NCBI RefSeq assembly: GCF_902364355.1
Contig: NZ_CABJDK010000001.1
Location: 488,661 to 552,660, forward strand
DNA from: Collinsella aerofaciens
GTDB taxonomy: Bacteria; Actinomycetota; Coriobacteriia; Coriobacteriales; Coriobacteriaceae
Direction of reading: 5' to 3'
DNA: 64,000 nt
Shown: piece by piece, positions 1 through 8,471 of the stretch
Layout of the letters: every line of letters begins with the position of its first letter
How positions within the stretch are numbered: the stretch's first letter is position 1
Position numbers and translations under genes: made by a program
Notes under the pieces: model-generated
Seen by the model: the letters and a program-made list of their open reading frames with translations, nothing else
Told to the model about the DNA's origin: nothing
The model's database searches: none

Positions 1-1374
1 GGACAGGGCGGGATCGACCGGCGCGGGAGCCTCCAGGTCGGAGACCTTCACAATGCCGTTCTCGTCGGAGAAGGCGCGGTAAATGGTCTGGATCGCCAGA
101 TCGAAGTCCTTCTCCTCCACGCCGATAATGATGTTGATCTCGTCGCAGCTCTGCGAAATCATGCGCACGCTCACGCCGGCCTGGCCGAGCATGCCAAACA
201 GGTGGCCGGAAATACCGGCGCGGCCGCGCAAGTTGCGGCCGACGGTCGCGATGAGCGCCAGGCCCTCAACAACCTCGATCTCGAGCGGCTCGACCTCCTG
301 CTGAATGTCGCCCACGAGCGAGTACAGCGAATCGCGCACATCCTGCTCCTGCACCACGGCGCCAAAGCGATCGACGCCGGTGGGCATATGCTCAACGGAA
401 ACGTCATAGCGCTCGAAAACCGAAAGCGCGCGGCGCATAAAGCCGACGCGGGGCTTGGTGCGGTCGCGGGCCACGTTGATGGCGACAAAGCCGCGCTTGC
501 CGGTCACGCCGGTAATGATAGGCTCCGCCTCGCCTTCATCAGCCGTCTCGCTAATGATGGTGCCGGGGTCCTGCGGCGCATTGGTGTTCTTGATGACCAG
601 CGGAATACCCGCCTCGCGCACGGGGAACACGGCCTCCTCGTGCAGGACGCTTGCGCCCATGTACGAAAGCTCGCGTAGCTCCTCGTAGGTAACGCGCGCA
701 ATGGGCTGGGCCTCGGGAACAATACGCGGATCGGCAGAATAGAAACCCGAGACGTCAGTCCAGTTCTCATACAGGTCGGCGCCCAGGCACTTGGCCAGGA
801 TCGAGCCCGAGATATCGCCGCCGCCACGATCGAGCAGCTTGATCTGGCCCTCACGCGTCGCGCCGTAGAAACCGGGCATAACAAAGCCGCCCTGCTGACC
901 GTACTCCTGCACCAGCTCGGAGGTGCGATTCATGCTGAGCGTACCGTCGTGATGGAACGCCACAACCGTCGCGGCGTCCAGGAACGGTAGGCCCAGGTAC
1001 TCAGCCATCAGGCGCGCGGTAAAGTACTCGCCGCGGCTTACGAGCTCCTCAGTAGAGTAGCCACCGGAGCGGGCGCGCTCGGCAAAGGCCGCGAACTCCT
1101 CACGGATGGGATAGGTGAGCTCCAGCTCGTCAGCGATATCAAAATAGCGCTGGCCAATGTCCTCGAGCAGCTCCTCACACGACACGTGGTACTTAACGTG
1201 CGCATTGACCAGGTAGAGCAGGTCGGTCACCTTGGTGTCGCCCTTAAAACGGCGACCGCAGGCGGAAACCACCACAAAACGGCGAGCCGGGTCGGCATCG
1301 ACGATGGCCTTGATCTTCTTGAAGTGTTCGGCGTCGGCGACCGACGAGCCGCCAAACTTGGCAATCTTAATCAT
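1..1374 (-). CDS. lysC: Aspartate kinase (3' end beyond window)
   Basis: Phosphorylates L-aspartate, the first step toward lysine, threonine and methionine. The protein begins MIKIAKFGGSSVADA, the amino-acid kinase signature, and 458 residues are visible with no stop before the window edge. The C-terminal part contains the ACT regulatory region (around RNLRGRAGISGHLFGMLG). The start is the ATG whose complement is at 1372-1374. It is divergent from thrC, and homoserine kinase follows thrC, so three genes of the aspartate-family pathway are clustered. Homoserine dehydrogenase is not in the window. Identification is firm; which feedback inhibitor applies cannot be read from the sequence. Confidence 0.95.
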   Translation of the reverse strand, partial: MIKIAKFGGSSVADAEHFKKIKAIVDADPARRFVVVSACGRRFKGDTKVTDLLYLVNAHVKYHVSCEELLEDIGQRYFDIADELELTYPIREEFAAFAERARSGGYSTEELVSRGEYFTARLMAEYLGLPFLDAATVVAFHHDGTLSMNRTSELVQEYGQQGGFVMPGFYGATREGQIKLLDRGGGDISGSILAKCLGADLYENWTDVSGFYSADPRIVPEAQPIARVTYEELRELSYMGASVLHEEAVFPVREAGIPLVIKNTNAPQDPGTIISETADEGEAEPIITGVTGKRGFVAINVARDRTKPRVGFMRRALSVFERYDVSVEHMPTGVDRFGAVVQEQDVRDSLYSLVGDIQQEVEPLEIEVVEGLALIATVGRNLRGRAGISGHLFGMLGQAGVSVRMISQSCDEINIIIGVEEKDFDLAIQTIYRAFSDENGIVKVSDLEAPAPVDPALS

Positions 1375-1478
1375 GGGCTGGAGGTTACCTTTCTAAAAAG
1401 CCTCTGCGAACCTATTTTGCGCGCTCTGATACCATGGTTTCACCGATTGGGACCAAGGCATCCGAGGAGCAGTGTTAT

Positions 1479-2996
1479 ATGGGAACTTATCATAGTACAC
1501 GAGGACGCACTTTATCGTGCTCAAGTAAGGTGGCAATCCGTACTGGCATCGCTCCCGACGGGGGTTTGTTTGTCTCGGACGAGCTCGGCACCCAGCAGGT
1601 CGATATCAGCTCGCTTGCAGATAAATCGTACTTTGAAATCGCTCAAGATGTGTTGGGAATGTTACTGAATGATTACACGACCGAAGAAATTTCGGCGTGT
1701 GTCGACGAAGCATACCGCGGCACGTTCGCGAGCGAAGAGGTTACGCCGCTCGTCAAACTCGATGCCGCACCGGGCGCCGACGCCCCTCAGACCTATGTGA
1801 TGGAGCTCTTTGGCGGCCCCACAAGCGCCTTCAAGGACGTCGCCTTGCAGATGCTCCCCCGCCTCATGGCCCGTACTTCCGCCAAGGACGGCGGCGCCGA
1901 GCGCATCATGATCGTCACCGCCACGTCGGGCGACACCGGCAAGGCCGCACTCGCCGGTTTTGCCGACGCTCCGGGGACGGGCATCACCGTCTTTTATCCC
2001 GAAGGCAAAGTCAGCCGCGTGCAGAATCTGCAGATGTCCACACAGGAGGGCGATAACGTCGCCGTCTGCGGCATCCGCGGTAACTTCGACGACGCCCAGA
2101 GTGCCGTCAAGCGCATCTTTGCCGATAAGGAACTTGCCGAGCGCTTGGAGGCCGCCGGCACGGTGCTTTCGAGCGCCAACTCCATCAACGTCGGCCGCCT
2201 GGTGCCGCAGGTTGTCTACTACTTTGCCGCCTATGCGCAGCTGCTGCGCGCCAGCGCCATTGTGGCCGGCGACGCCGTTGAGTTCTGCGTGCCGACTGGC
2301 AACTTTGGCGATATCCTGGCCGGCTACTACGCCAAGCGCATGGGTCTGCCCGTCGCCAAGCTCATCGTCGCGAGCGACAAGAACAACGTGCTCGCTGACT
2401 TCCTGACCACCGGCGTCTACGACCGCAACCGTCCGTTCTTCACGACTATCTCGCCGTCGATGGACATTCTCATTAGCTCCAATCTGGAGCGCATGCTCTA
2501 CTTCTTATCCGACGGCGACTGCGAGCTCGTAGCCGGCCTTATGGAGCAGCTGGCACAGACGGGTCGCTACGAGGTGCCCGCCGAGCTGCTGGCAAAGATC
2601 CAGAGCGTGTTTGGCTGCGGTTGGGCCAGCGAGGACGAGGTCCGCGCTGCCATCAAGAACTGCTGGGATGCAAACGGCTATGTGATCGACCCGCACACCG
2701 CTTGCGGCTATCACGTCTTTGAAAAGGTCGCCCCCGCCGAGGGCGCCAAGGCCCGCGTGCTGCTTTCGACCGCCAGCCCCTACAAGTTCCCGCGCGCCTG
2801 CTGCGACGCGCTGGGGCTCGACGTTCCCGAAGACGACTTTGAGGCTATGCGCGTGCTCGAGCAGGCAACCAACACGGTCGCCCCGACCCAGCTCGCCGAA
2901 CTCGAGTCCAAGCCCGTCCGCTTCGAAGACGTCTGCGACGTCGATGAGATGGCAAGCTACGTCGAGTCTGCAGCAAAACGAATGAGCACCAACTAA
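1479..2996 (+). CDS. thrC: Threonine synthase
   Basis: PLP enzyme converting O-phosphohomoserine to threonine. The N-terminus MGTYHSTRG matches the family and the PLP lysine lies in GGPTSAFKD at about residue 119. The 505-aa length is typical of the longer threonine synthases. An upstream ATG at 1434 is in frame, but the GAGGAG ribosome site at 1464-1469 sits 9 nt before the ATG at 1479, so I use 1479. It is followed by a strong terminator and by a palindrome preceding thrB, so thrC and thrB may be separate transcripts. Confidence 0.95.
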   Translation: MGTYHSTRGRTLSCSSKVAIRTGIAPDGGLFVSDELGTQQVDISSLADKSYFEIAQDVLGMLLNDYTTEEISACVDEAYRGTFASEEVTPLVKLDAAPGADAPQTYVMELFGGPTSAFKDVALQMLPRLMARTSAKDGGAERIMIVTATSGDTGKAALAGFADAPGTGITVFYPEGKVSRVQNLQMSTQEGDNVAVCGIRGNFDDAQSAVKRIFADKELAERLEAAGTVLSSANSINVGRLVPQVVYYFAAYAQLLRASAIVAGDAVEFCVPTGNFGDILAGYYAKRMGLPVAKLIVASDKNNVLADFLTTGVYDRNRPFFTTISPSMDILISSNLERMLYFLSDGDCELVAGLMEQLAQTGRYEVPAELLAKIQSVFGCGWASEDEVRAAIKNCWDANGYVIDPHTACGYHVFEKVAPAEGAKARVLLSTASPYKFPRACCDALGLDVPEDDFEAMRVLEQATNTVAPTQLAELESKPVRFEDVCDVDEMASYVESAAKRMSTN

Positions 2997-3008
2997 ACCC
3001 CTTATTAA

Positions 3009-3040
3009 GCGCCGGCGAAAGCCGGCGCACCTTCTTTTTA
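3009..3040 (+). terminator. Rho-independent terminator after thrC
   Basis: Perfect 8-bp stem GCGCCGGC / GCCGGCGC closed by a GAAA tetraloop, followed by CTTCTTTTT. Confidence 0.9.
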
Positions 3041-3071
3041 TTAAGCTTTCGGGATGATGACGAGCATGCGA

Positions 3072-3183
3072 GCGGGTCTGGCCGTTTAGTTCGTCGCGAG
3101 TTCCGCACGAGCCGGAAAGCACTTAATGTGCTTTCCGAGCGAGCCAGGACTGCCCGAGCAGCGAACTAAACGGCCAGACCCGC
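3072..3183. repeat. Nested palindrome, family alpha copy A
   Basis: A perfect 22-bp inverted repeat (3072-3093 with 3162-3183) encloses a second perfect 9-bp hairpin (GGAAAGCAC 3114-3122 / GTGCTTTCC 3128-3136). The core reads GTTCCGCA-hairpin-CCAGGAC, resembling copies B, C and E. It ends 3 nt before the thrB ribosome site, so folding in RNA could affect thrB translation. No U-tract follows, so it is not a classical terminator. Confidence 0.8.
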
Positions 3184-3197
3184 CCAGGAGGACCCAC

Positions 3198-4079
3198 ATG
3201 ATCAAAATCACCGTCCCAGCAACCAGCGCCAACCTAGGCATCGGCTACGACACCCTCGGCATGGCCGTCAGCCTCTACTCGCACTTCACCTTCGAGCGTA
3301 CCGACAAGCTCACCATCACGGGCTGCCCCGAGGAGTTCCAAAACGAGAACAACCTGGTCTATGTGAGCTTTGTCGATGCTCTGGCCGCTTGGGGCGAGCC
3401 GGCCTTTCCCGTCGCTATCGACATTCAGACCGATGTACCCGTCGCCCGCGGCCTGGGTTCCAGCTCCACCTGCGTCGTCGCGGGCATCATGGCAGCCGCC
3501 GCGCTGACGGGCCACACCGTCGACCGCGCCGAGCTCGTCCGCATCGCCACCGAGGTCGAGGGCCATCCCGACAACGTCGCCCCCGCTATCCTGGGCGGCG
3601 CCGTCTGTTCCTTTACGCCGACCGATTCGCTCCCCCAGTGCCTGCGCTACGAGGTGAGCGACAAGCTTCGTTTTATTACTGTGATTCCGCCCTACGAGGT
3701 GCATACGAGCGAGGCTCGCAAGGTTGTGCCGCAGGAGATTCCACTCTCCACCGCCGTGTGGCAGATGGGCCGCATCGCCGGCATGACGCGCGGCCTGGAG
3801 ACCGGCGACCTTGACCTGATTGCCGCCGCCAACGACGACCGCATCCAGGAGCCCTATCGCCGCCGCCTGATTCCCGATTACAACGCTGTGCGCGACACCT
3901 GCCTTAACGGCGGCGCCAAGACCATCTGGATCAGTGGCTCCGGCTCGACCCTTATGGCTGTAACCGATGACACTATCGTAGCCAAGTTCCTGCAGGTCAA
4001 GCTGCGCGAGCAGTTCCCCAAATGCGACACGCACATTCTGACGTGCGACACCGAGGGCGCTCAAATCGAGTACCTGTAG
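3198..4079 (+). CDS. thrB: Homoserine kinase
   Basis: GHMP kinase that phosphorylates homoserine, supplying the ThrC substrate. N-terminus MIKITVPATSANLGIGYDT and the ATP loop GLGSSSTCVVAG near residue 90 are diagnostic; the C-terminal GSGSTLMAV is also typical. 293 aa is normal length. The AGGAGGA at 3186-3192 fixes the ATG at 3198; an upstream in-frame ATG at 3126 would read through the palindrome and is unlikely. The stop codon lies inside the left arm of the next palindrome. Confidence 0.95.
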   Translation: MIKITVPATSANLGIGYDTLGMAVSLYSHFTFERTDKLTITGCPEEFQNENNLVYVSFVDALAAWGEPAFPVAIDIQTDVPVARGLGSSSTCVVAGIMAAAALTGHTVDRAELVRIATEVEGHPDNVAPAILGGAVCSFTPTDSLPQCLRYEVSDKLRFITVIPPYEVHTSEARKVVPQEIPLSTAVWQMGRIAGMTRGLETGDLDLIAAANDDRIQEPYRRRLIPDYNAVRDTCLNGGAKTIWISGSGSTLMAVTDDTIVAKFLQVKLREQFPKCDTHILTCDTEGAQIEYL

Positions 4080-4257
4080 ACATCGCCGATCGGTCTGTCC
4101 GGGCCACCCAGGGGCATCCCCTTAAAAACGTCCTCGCACTTGAGGCCCGCTTATCCCGCTCCTTCGGAGCTGCGGATAAGCGGGCCTCGTGCTGCGGAAT
4201 GTTTTTAAGGGGACGCCCTTGGGCGGCCCTACAACAACATTGCCGGCGATGTCTACA
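4075..4257. repeat. Nested palindrome, family alpha copy B
   Basis: Outer arms 4075-4088 and 4244-4257 are perfectly complementary. Inside, 4110-4135 pairs imperfectly with 4201-4227 through CCCCTTAAAAAC / GTTTTTAAGGGG. The centre is a hairpin with AGGCCCGCTTATCC / GGATAAGCGGGCCT. Read on the minus strand, the core is bounded by ATTCCGCAG and CGAGGAC, as in copies C and E. The left arm overlaps the thrB stop. It lies between convergent thrB and the XRE gene. The rest of 4258-4367 shows nothing. Confidence 0.8.
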
Positions 4258-4367
4258 GGGACCCACGCTTTGAAAGGGCGCCGGGCTGATAGTTTGGCTT
4301 TTTATTGGTAGGGGCTCTTGCTAGGCTGGAGCACTTCCTAGAGGCGGGCATCGGCTGTGTGCTTGGT

Positions 4368-5066
4368 TTAGGCGGCGCTGGTTTCTTTGTATTCGAAGAC
4401 TGGTTCTAGGAGGTCTTCGATGTTGCAGTGGAGGGCTTTTGCTATGGCTCTTACGCTTGTAACCGAAGCTTCATTGATGTTTCTCTGGCGCTGCTCGTAC
4501 ATTTGGATTGAGCGGAGTGATACGCCCGATTCGTATGCCAGGTCTTGTTGGGTTTTCTTGAGCCTCTTTCTTGCTTGCGCCAGTTTAGTTTGACGAGGTG
4601 TTTTCTTCGCCATATCGCAAATAAGACGCGCCACACGTTCCTCTGAGGCTTCATGCCAGGGATAGTACAGACCGCGCAGCGCATCAAATGGAACGACATG
4701 CAGCAGATCTTCGAAAGACTCCCCTAAACGCCACTGCAGGTATGCCAGCATCCAGCCCGCCCAATATTCCGGCGTCTTCTCAAATCGATAGGTGCAGTCC
4801 GGTATAGGCCTGTTTTGATAGCCCGATCTTTCAGCGATAAGCGCGAACAGCTCAACGCCCGATTTTCCCGATACGACCCATGCGTTGCCGCGTTCGAACT
4901 CGCGAGCTACGCCGCTGAGGCAAAAGAGTTCAGCAACTTCCGATCCCTCTGCTCCATAATCATTAACGGCATAGTCAAAGCAGTCGCCTAGGTTGTTCAT
5001 TGCGTCCTCGAGGTAATAGACGGGATATGTCCTACTCGGCCCACAATCCGTTAACTCTTGGATCAT
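4368..5066 (-). CDS. XRE-family HTH protein, probable antitoxin
   Basis: The last 70 residues form a helix-turn-helix of the XRE type (ARKRLKKTQQDLAYESGVSLRSIQMYEQ). The first 150 residues have no recognisable enzyme motif. Its 5' end overlaps the upstream DUF3990 gene by 35 nt if the ATG at 5066 is used; the internal ATG at 5000 would leave a 31-nt gap. Tight coupling to a putative ADP-ribosyltransferase-fold toxin and the palindromes at 5733-5777 suggest an antitoxin that also represses the pair. Partner assignment is inference. Confidence 0.7.
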   Translation of the reverse strand: MIQELTDCGPSRTYPVYYLEDAMNNLGDCFDYAVNDYGAEGSEVAELFCLSGVAREFERGNAWVVSGKSGVELFALIAERSGYQNRPIPDCTYRFEKTPEYWAGWMLAYLQWRLGESFEDLLHVVPFDALRGLYYPWHEASEERVARLICDMAKKTPRQTKLAQARKRLKKTQQDLAYESGVSLRSIQMYEQRQRNINEASVTSVRAIAKALHCNIEDLLEPVFEYKETSAA

Positions 5067-5715
5067 TTAAATCAACCCTCCCTGCCATCAAATCCCTAAT
5101 GTCGACACCCTCGGTGTCAAATCCGTTTATCGTATCCAGATACTTACGTCGAGCATTCTGTTCTCGCTCAAATCGTTTGGGATAAAACTCAGCTCCCGAG
5201 GCCTGCTTCCAATCGCGGAACCTGATCGCCGAGAACGCGCGCTCACTCATAAGAGCGTATTGGATGCCCAAATCGCCCAAACGCATAATGAGTTGCAGTT
5301 GCCTGAGCGAGATCATGCCGTTAACGAACTGTCTTGCAAACGAAAAGTAGGAATCGTCGGCGCGATAGCCTCGAATAACATCATAGGGAGAAATATCAAT
5401 CAGGCAGTTATCCAGCAGATAGCGAAGTCCTTCGCGTGCCAGCGGCGTCGAGACATTAAACTCCCGGTTGTCGGCCAAAATCGCAAGCCAATTAAGAATT
5501 GAAAACTCCCCGGACTCCAAATCCAAGACCGCGAGACCATCCATATCGAGCTCATATCGATTCGCGATACCATCGGACTCGGTCCGGCATGCCCATTCCA
5601 TCGCCATTTCCTCATGTGGCGTGCAATAAAACCCACGTCCATAGTCGTTGAACTGCTTACATCTATCCAGCGACGGATGCTCGACAACAACCTCCGACCC
5701 GTGCCACAGCTCCAT
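5032..5715 (-). CDS. DUF3990 family protein, putative toxin
   Basis: The N-terminus MELWHGSEVVVEHP followed by DYGRGFYCTPHEEMAMEWA matches the DUF3990 family, which resembles ADP-ribosyltransferase folds and is commonly paired with small DNA-binding proteins. 227 aa, no signal peptide. The ribosome site AGGAGG (complement at 5721-5726) supports the ATG at 5713-5715. It is the first gene of a two-gene unit. Toxicity and catalytic activity are inferred from family and context. Confidence 0.7.
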   Translation of the reverse strand: MELWHGSEVVVEHPSLDRCKQFNDYGRGFYCTPHEEMAMEWACRTESDGIANRYELDMDGLAVLDLESGEFSILNWLAILADNREFNVSTPLAREGLRYLLDNCLIDISPYDVIRGYRADDSYFSFARQFVNGMISLRQLQLIMRLGDLGIQYALMSERAFSAIRFRDWKQASGAEFYPKRFEREQNARRKYLDTINGFDTEGVDIRDLMAGRVDLNDPRVNGLWAE

Positions 5716-5732
5716 ATCGGCCTCCTAAAAAA

Positions 5733-5777
5733 TATCACCACAGTGATAGTTTACCAATAACTATCACTGAGGTGATA
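5733..5777. promoter_or_regulatory. Double palindromic operator of the toxin-antitoxin pair
   Basis: Two copies of TATCAC-N4-GTGATA (5733-5748 and 5762-5777), 29 bp apart, themselves form a near-perfect larger inverted repeat. They sit directly upstream of the DUF3990 ribosome site, as expected for autoregulation by the XRE protein. Confidence 0.75.
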
Positions 5778-5809
5778 TAGATAAGAGCTTTTGAGGGGTT
5801 GCAGCTCGA

Positions 5810-6400
5810 TTAGAGGCAGGCCTCGGCGATGCGGCGCTTGAGTTCATCGATGCCGGTGCCGGTCTGGGAGCTTGTGATGATTACGTTTTCGGCCGGGACG
5901 TTGAGCTGCTTTTTGATGGCTGCCGCCTGGCGGGCCTGCTGGGTGCGGCTGAGCTTGTCGGCTTTGGTGAGGCAGACGATAAAGTTGAACTCGTTGCCCT
6001 GCAGGTAGTCGATCATGTCATGATCGAGCTTGCTGGGGTCGTGACGAATGTCCACCAGCGAGACGACCAAGTTAAAGCTGCGCTCGGAGTCGAAAAAGTC
6101 GCCGATAAGCTCGGCCCAGCGGTCGCGCTCGGCCTTAGAACGACGGGCGAAACCATAGCCCGGCAGGTCGACGAAGTGCACGTCGTCGGCCTCGAAGAAA
6201 TTGATGTTGCTTGTCTTGCCCGGTGTGCTCGAAACCTTGACCAGGTTCTTGCGGCCAAAGAGCTTGTTCATAATCGACGACTTGCCCACATTGGAGCGGC
6301 CGACAAAGCTCACTTCGGGGCAGGTGGACTCGGGAATCTGCGAAACCTTGCCGTAGCTGGCGACGAACTTGGCAAGCTGGTAGTTAATGGAATCGGCCAT
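5810..6400 (-). CDS. engB: Ribosome-biogenesis GTPase EngB/YsxC
   Basis: Small GTPase needed for large-subunit ribosome assembly. G1 GRSNVGKS, G3 DLPGYG and G4 TKAD are all visible and the 196-aa length is standard. A GTG at 6406 is in frame, but AAGGAG overlaps it, so the ATG at 6400 is preferred. It follows mtnN by about 35 nt on the same strand and is probably co-transcribed. Confidence 0.95.
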   Translation of the reverse strand: MADSINYQLAKFVASYGKVSQIPESTCPEVSFVGRSNVGKSSIMNKLFGRKNLVKVSSTPGKTSNINFFEADDVHFVDLPGYGFARRSKAERDRWAELIGDFFDSERSFNLVVSLVDIRHDPSKLDHDMIDYLQGNEFNFIVCLTKADKLSRTQQARQAAAIKKQLNVPAENVIITSSQTGTGIDELKRRIAEACL

Positions 6401-6438
6401 GGACACTCCTTGGTCGTAGGTTCTTACAAAAGAGCGCG

Positions 6439-7179
6439 CTATTGCGCGGCGGCAATGCGGCGGACGATATCGAGCGTGATGTTACTTGCGACACGCGCGT
6501 ACTCGAACAGATCGAACTCTCGGTCGCAAATTGCATCGTACGCCTCGTCACAATTATCGCTGATAGCGCGCAACACCAGGCAATCGACACCATTTTTGGT
6601 TGCGACATGAGCAATCGCCGCGCCCTCCATGCCGACACAATCGGCATGTGTCGCTTCGATAGCGTCGCTACGCATGGCGGCGCCCGTCACAAAGCGGTTA
6701 CCCGTGGCAATCGTGCCGACCAAGAACTGTTTGGTGCCCTCGTTCGAAGCGACTGCATTTGTCGAAGCGTCAACGAACCCACGCTCAGCAAGCACGTCGA
6801 CGGCAATATCGACCAGCGCGGGCGTCGAACCAAACTCCTCAAGCCCCGGTGCGGACTCGGCGATAAGCGCGGTATCGGTATCCAGATAGCGCAGGCGTTT
6901 GCCAATGACCACGTCGTCGATATGGAGCTTGGGGTTCAAACCGCCCGCAATGCCCGAAAACACAACAGCCTGCGGAGCATACTTGCTAATGAGGTGCTGT
7001 GTTGCAGCGGCGGCGTTCACCGTGCCCATGCCCGCCGTTGTGGCGACAACTGTCAGGCCGTCGAGCTCGCCGCTCACAACGGTCAAGCCTGCCTCCCGTG
7101 CCTCGCAAACGTCGCTCAGCTCTTCCTTAATCTGCATGATCTCTTTTTCGAGCGCACCGATAATCGCGATGGTAGCCAT
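6439..7179 (-). CDS. mtnN: 5'-methylthioadenosine/S-adenosylhomocysteine nucleosidase
   Basis: Hydrolyses MTA and SAH to adenine and the thioribose products, recycling methionine and making the autoinducer-2 precursor. N-terminus MATIAIIGALEKEI carries the catalytic Glu; MEGAAIAHVA and RAISDNCD carry the ribose-binding Glu and the catalytic Asp. 246 aa from the ATG at 7179; a TTG at 7191 is in frame but overlaps the GGGGA ribosome site. Upstream of engB. Confidence 0.93.
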   Translation of the reverse strand: MATIAIIGALEKEIMQIKEELSDVCEAREAGLTVVSGELDGLTVVATTAGMGTVNAAAATQHLISKYAPQAVVFSGIAGGLNPKLHIDDVVIGKRLRYLDTDTALIAESAPGLEEFGSTPALVDIAVDVLAERGFVDASTNAVASNEGTKQFLVGTIATGNRFVTGAAMRSDAIEATHADCVGMEGAAIAHVATKNGVDCLVLRAISDNCDEAYDAICDREFDLFEYARVASNITLDIVRRIAAAQ

Positions 7180-7257
7180 ACCATTCCCCAAACCTATACG
7201 AAATTCTCAACCACGGTATGGTACCAGCATTTTGTTTGACCTCGCCAAACGAACACG

Positions 7258-7446
7258 CTAAGCCAGTGCAGCTCGCGTATCAAACAGCGCCTTTGCAATC
7301 ACGGCCGTAACCTCACTCGAGCGGTCGCTCCACGGCATCGATGTCATGACGCTCATGACATAGGTACGGCCATCGATGTCGATAAGGCCCGCATCGCATG
7401 TCGAATAGTAACCGTCCTCGCTAATCCAGCCTGCCTTGTTGCACAT
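7258..7446 (-). pseudogene. Remnant of a class A beta-lactamase-like serine hydrolase
   Basis: The 62 residues starting MCNKAGWISEDGYYSTCDAG resemble only the C-terminal end of the beta-lactamase 2 family (KTGW motif then DAGI). The SxxK and SDN parts are absent. A stop lies four codons upstream of the Met and pflA ends 31 nt away, so the 5' portion has been deleted. No ribosome site is evident. Treated as a decayed gene end. Confidence 0.6.
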
Positions 7447-7477
7447 CTTAAAGGGTAGTCAATTTGGGACGGGCTTG

Positions 7478-8296
7478 TTAGCCGATGGCCGACCTGAGCT
7501 CCGCACGGCGCTTTTTCATGCCGGCCATGACGGCGTTGCGCAGCTCGGGCATGCGCGCGGTATCCATCTGGGGCACGCCCTCGAGCTTATAGGGAATACC
7601 CAGTTGCTCGTACTTGACGACACCCATCGTGTGATACGGCAGCATTTCCAGGCCCACCACGTTGTGCCATGGAGCGATCAGGCGACCGAGCTTCTCGCAT
7701 TCCTCCGCCGTGTCGGTGATACCCGGCACCACCACATGGCGAATAACAACCTTAATCTTGCGATGGGCAAGCTCATCGCCAAACGCCAGGATGCGCGCAG
7801 GATCGCAACCGGTCAGCTTTTTATGCTCAACCGGATCGGCATGCTTGATGTCGAGCAGCACCATATCGGTCTCGTTGAGAACAGCATCGAACTTCTCCGG
7901 ATGCTTGGGATCAAATGCATAGCCACAGCTATCTAGGCAGGTATGCACACGGCCATCGGGATTGTTGTGCATTGCACGGAACAGGTCGGCCAAAAACTCG
8001 GGCTGCAGGAGCGGTTCGCCACCCGAAACGGTAATGCCGCCGCTACGGTAGAACTCATGGTTGCTCTGGAACTCGTCCATGAGATGCTCGACGGTCACCA
8101 TCGTGCCGCCGTTAACAGACCAGGTATCGGGATTGTGGCAATACGCGCAGCGCATGGGACAGCCCTGAACAAACACCACAAAGCGGATGCCGGGTCCGTC
8201 GACCGTTCCCATCGTCTCGATCGAATGCACGCGACCCAGGGCATACGCAGAGTCCTCGGGACGAGCGTCCACACCCTCAAGCGTCATTTCTGCCAT
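7478..8296 (-). CDS. pflA: Pyruvate formate-lyase activating enzyme
   Basis: Radical SAM enzyme that installs the glycyl radical on PFL. The GCPMRCAYCHNPD segment holds the CX3CX2C cluster motif; GGITVSGGEPLLQP follows. 272 aa from the ATG at 8296; a TTG at 8326 overlaps the AAGGAG and is not used. It is separated from the PFL genes by degV and an alpha palindrome, but its substrate glycine is probably on the 83-aa protein at 9763-10014. Confidence 0.93.
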   Translation of the reverse strand: MAEMTLEGVDARPEDSAYALGRVHSIETMGTVDGPGIRFVVFVQGCPMRCAYCHNPDTWSVNGGTMVTVEHLMDEFQSNHEFYRSGGITVSGGEPLLQPEFLADLFRAMHNNPDGRVHTCLDSCGYAFDPKHPEKFDAVLNETDMVLLDIKHADPVEHKKLTGCDPARILAFGDELAHRKIKVVIRHVVVPGITDTAEECEKLGRLIAPWHNVVGLEMLPYHTMGVVKYEQLGIPYKLEGVPQMDTARMPELRNAVMAGMKKRRAELRSAIG

Positions 8297-8471
8297 TCGC
8301 GCTACCTTGCCTCTCCTTGGATGCAACCAATTAAAATGCCAGAGCCATTCTAGCCCATGCGTTTGCGTTTAAACGTCTCGGACTAGAACGGCACGTTTTA
8401 ATCTATCCCCCATCACCATGGCTGGGGGGCTACGTCGAGATGTCAGGCTGGAGAACGCTCGCCTGCGGCCT

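Noticed and set aside
3041..3197. T-box or threonine leader peptide before thrB
   Set aside because: No T-box sequence, and the in-frame ATG upstream has no Thr-rich leader; the region is explained by the palindrome.
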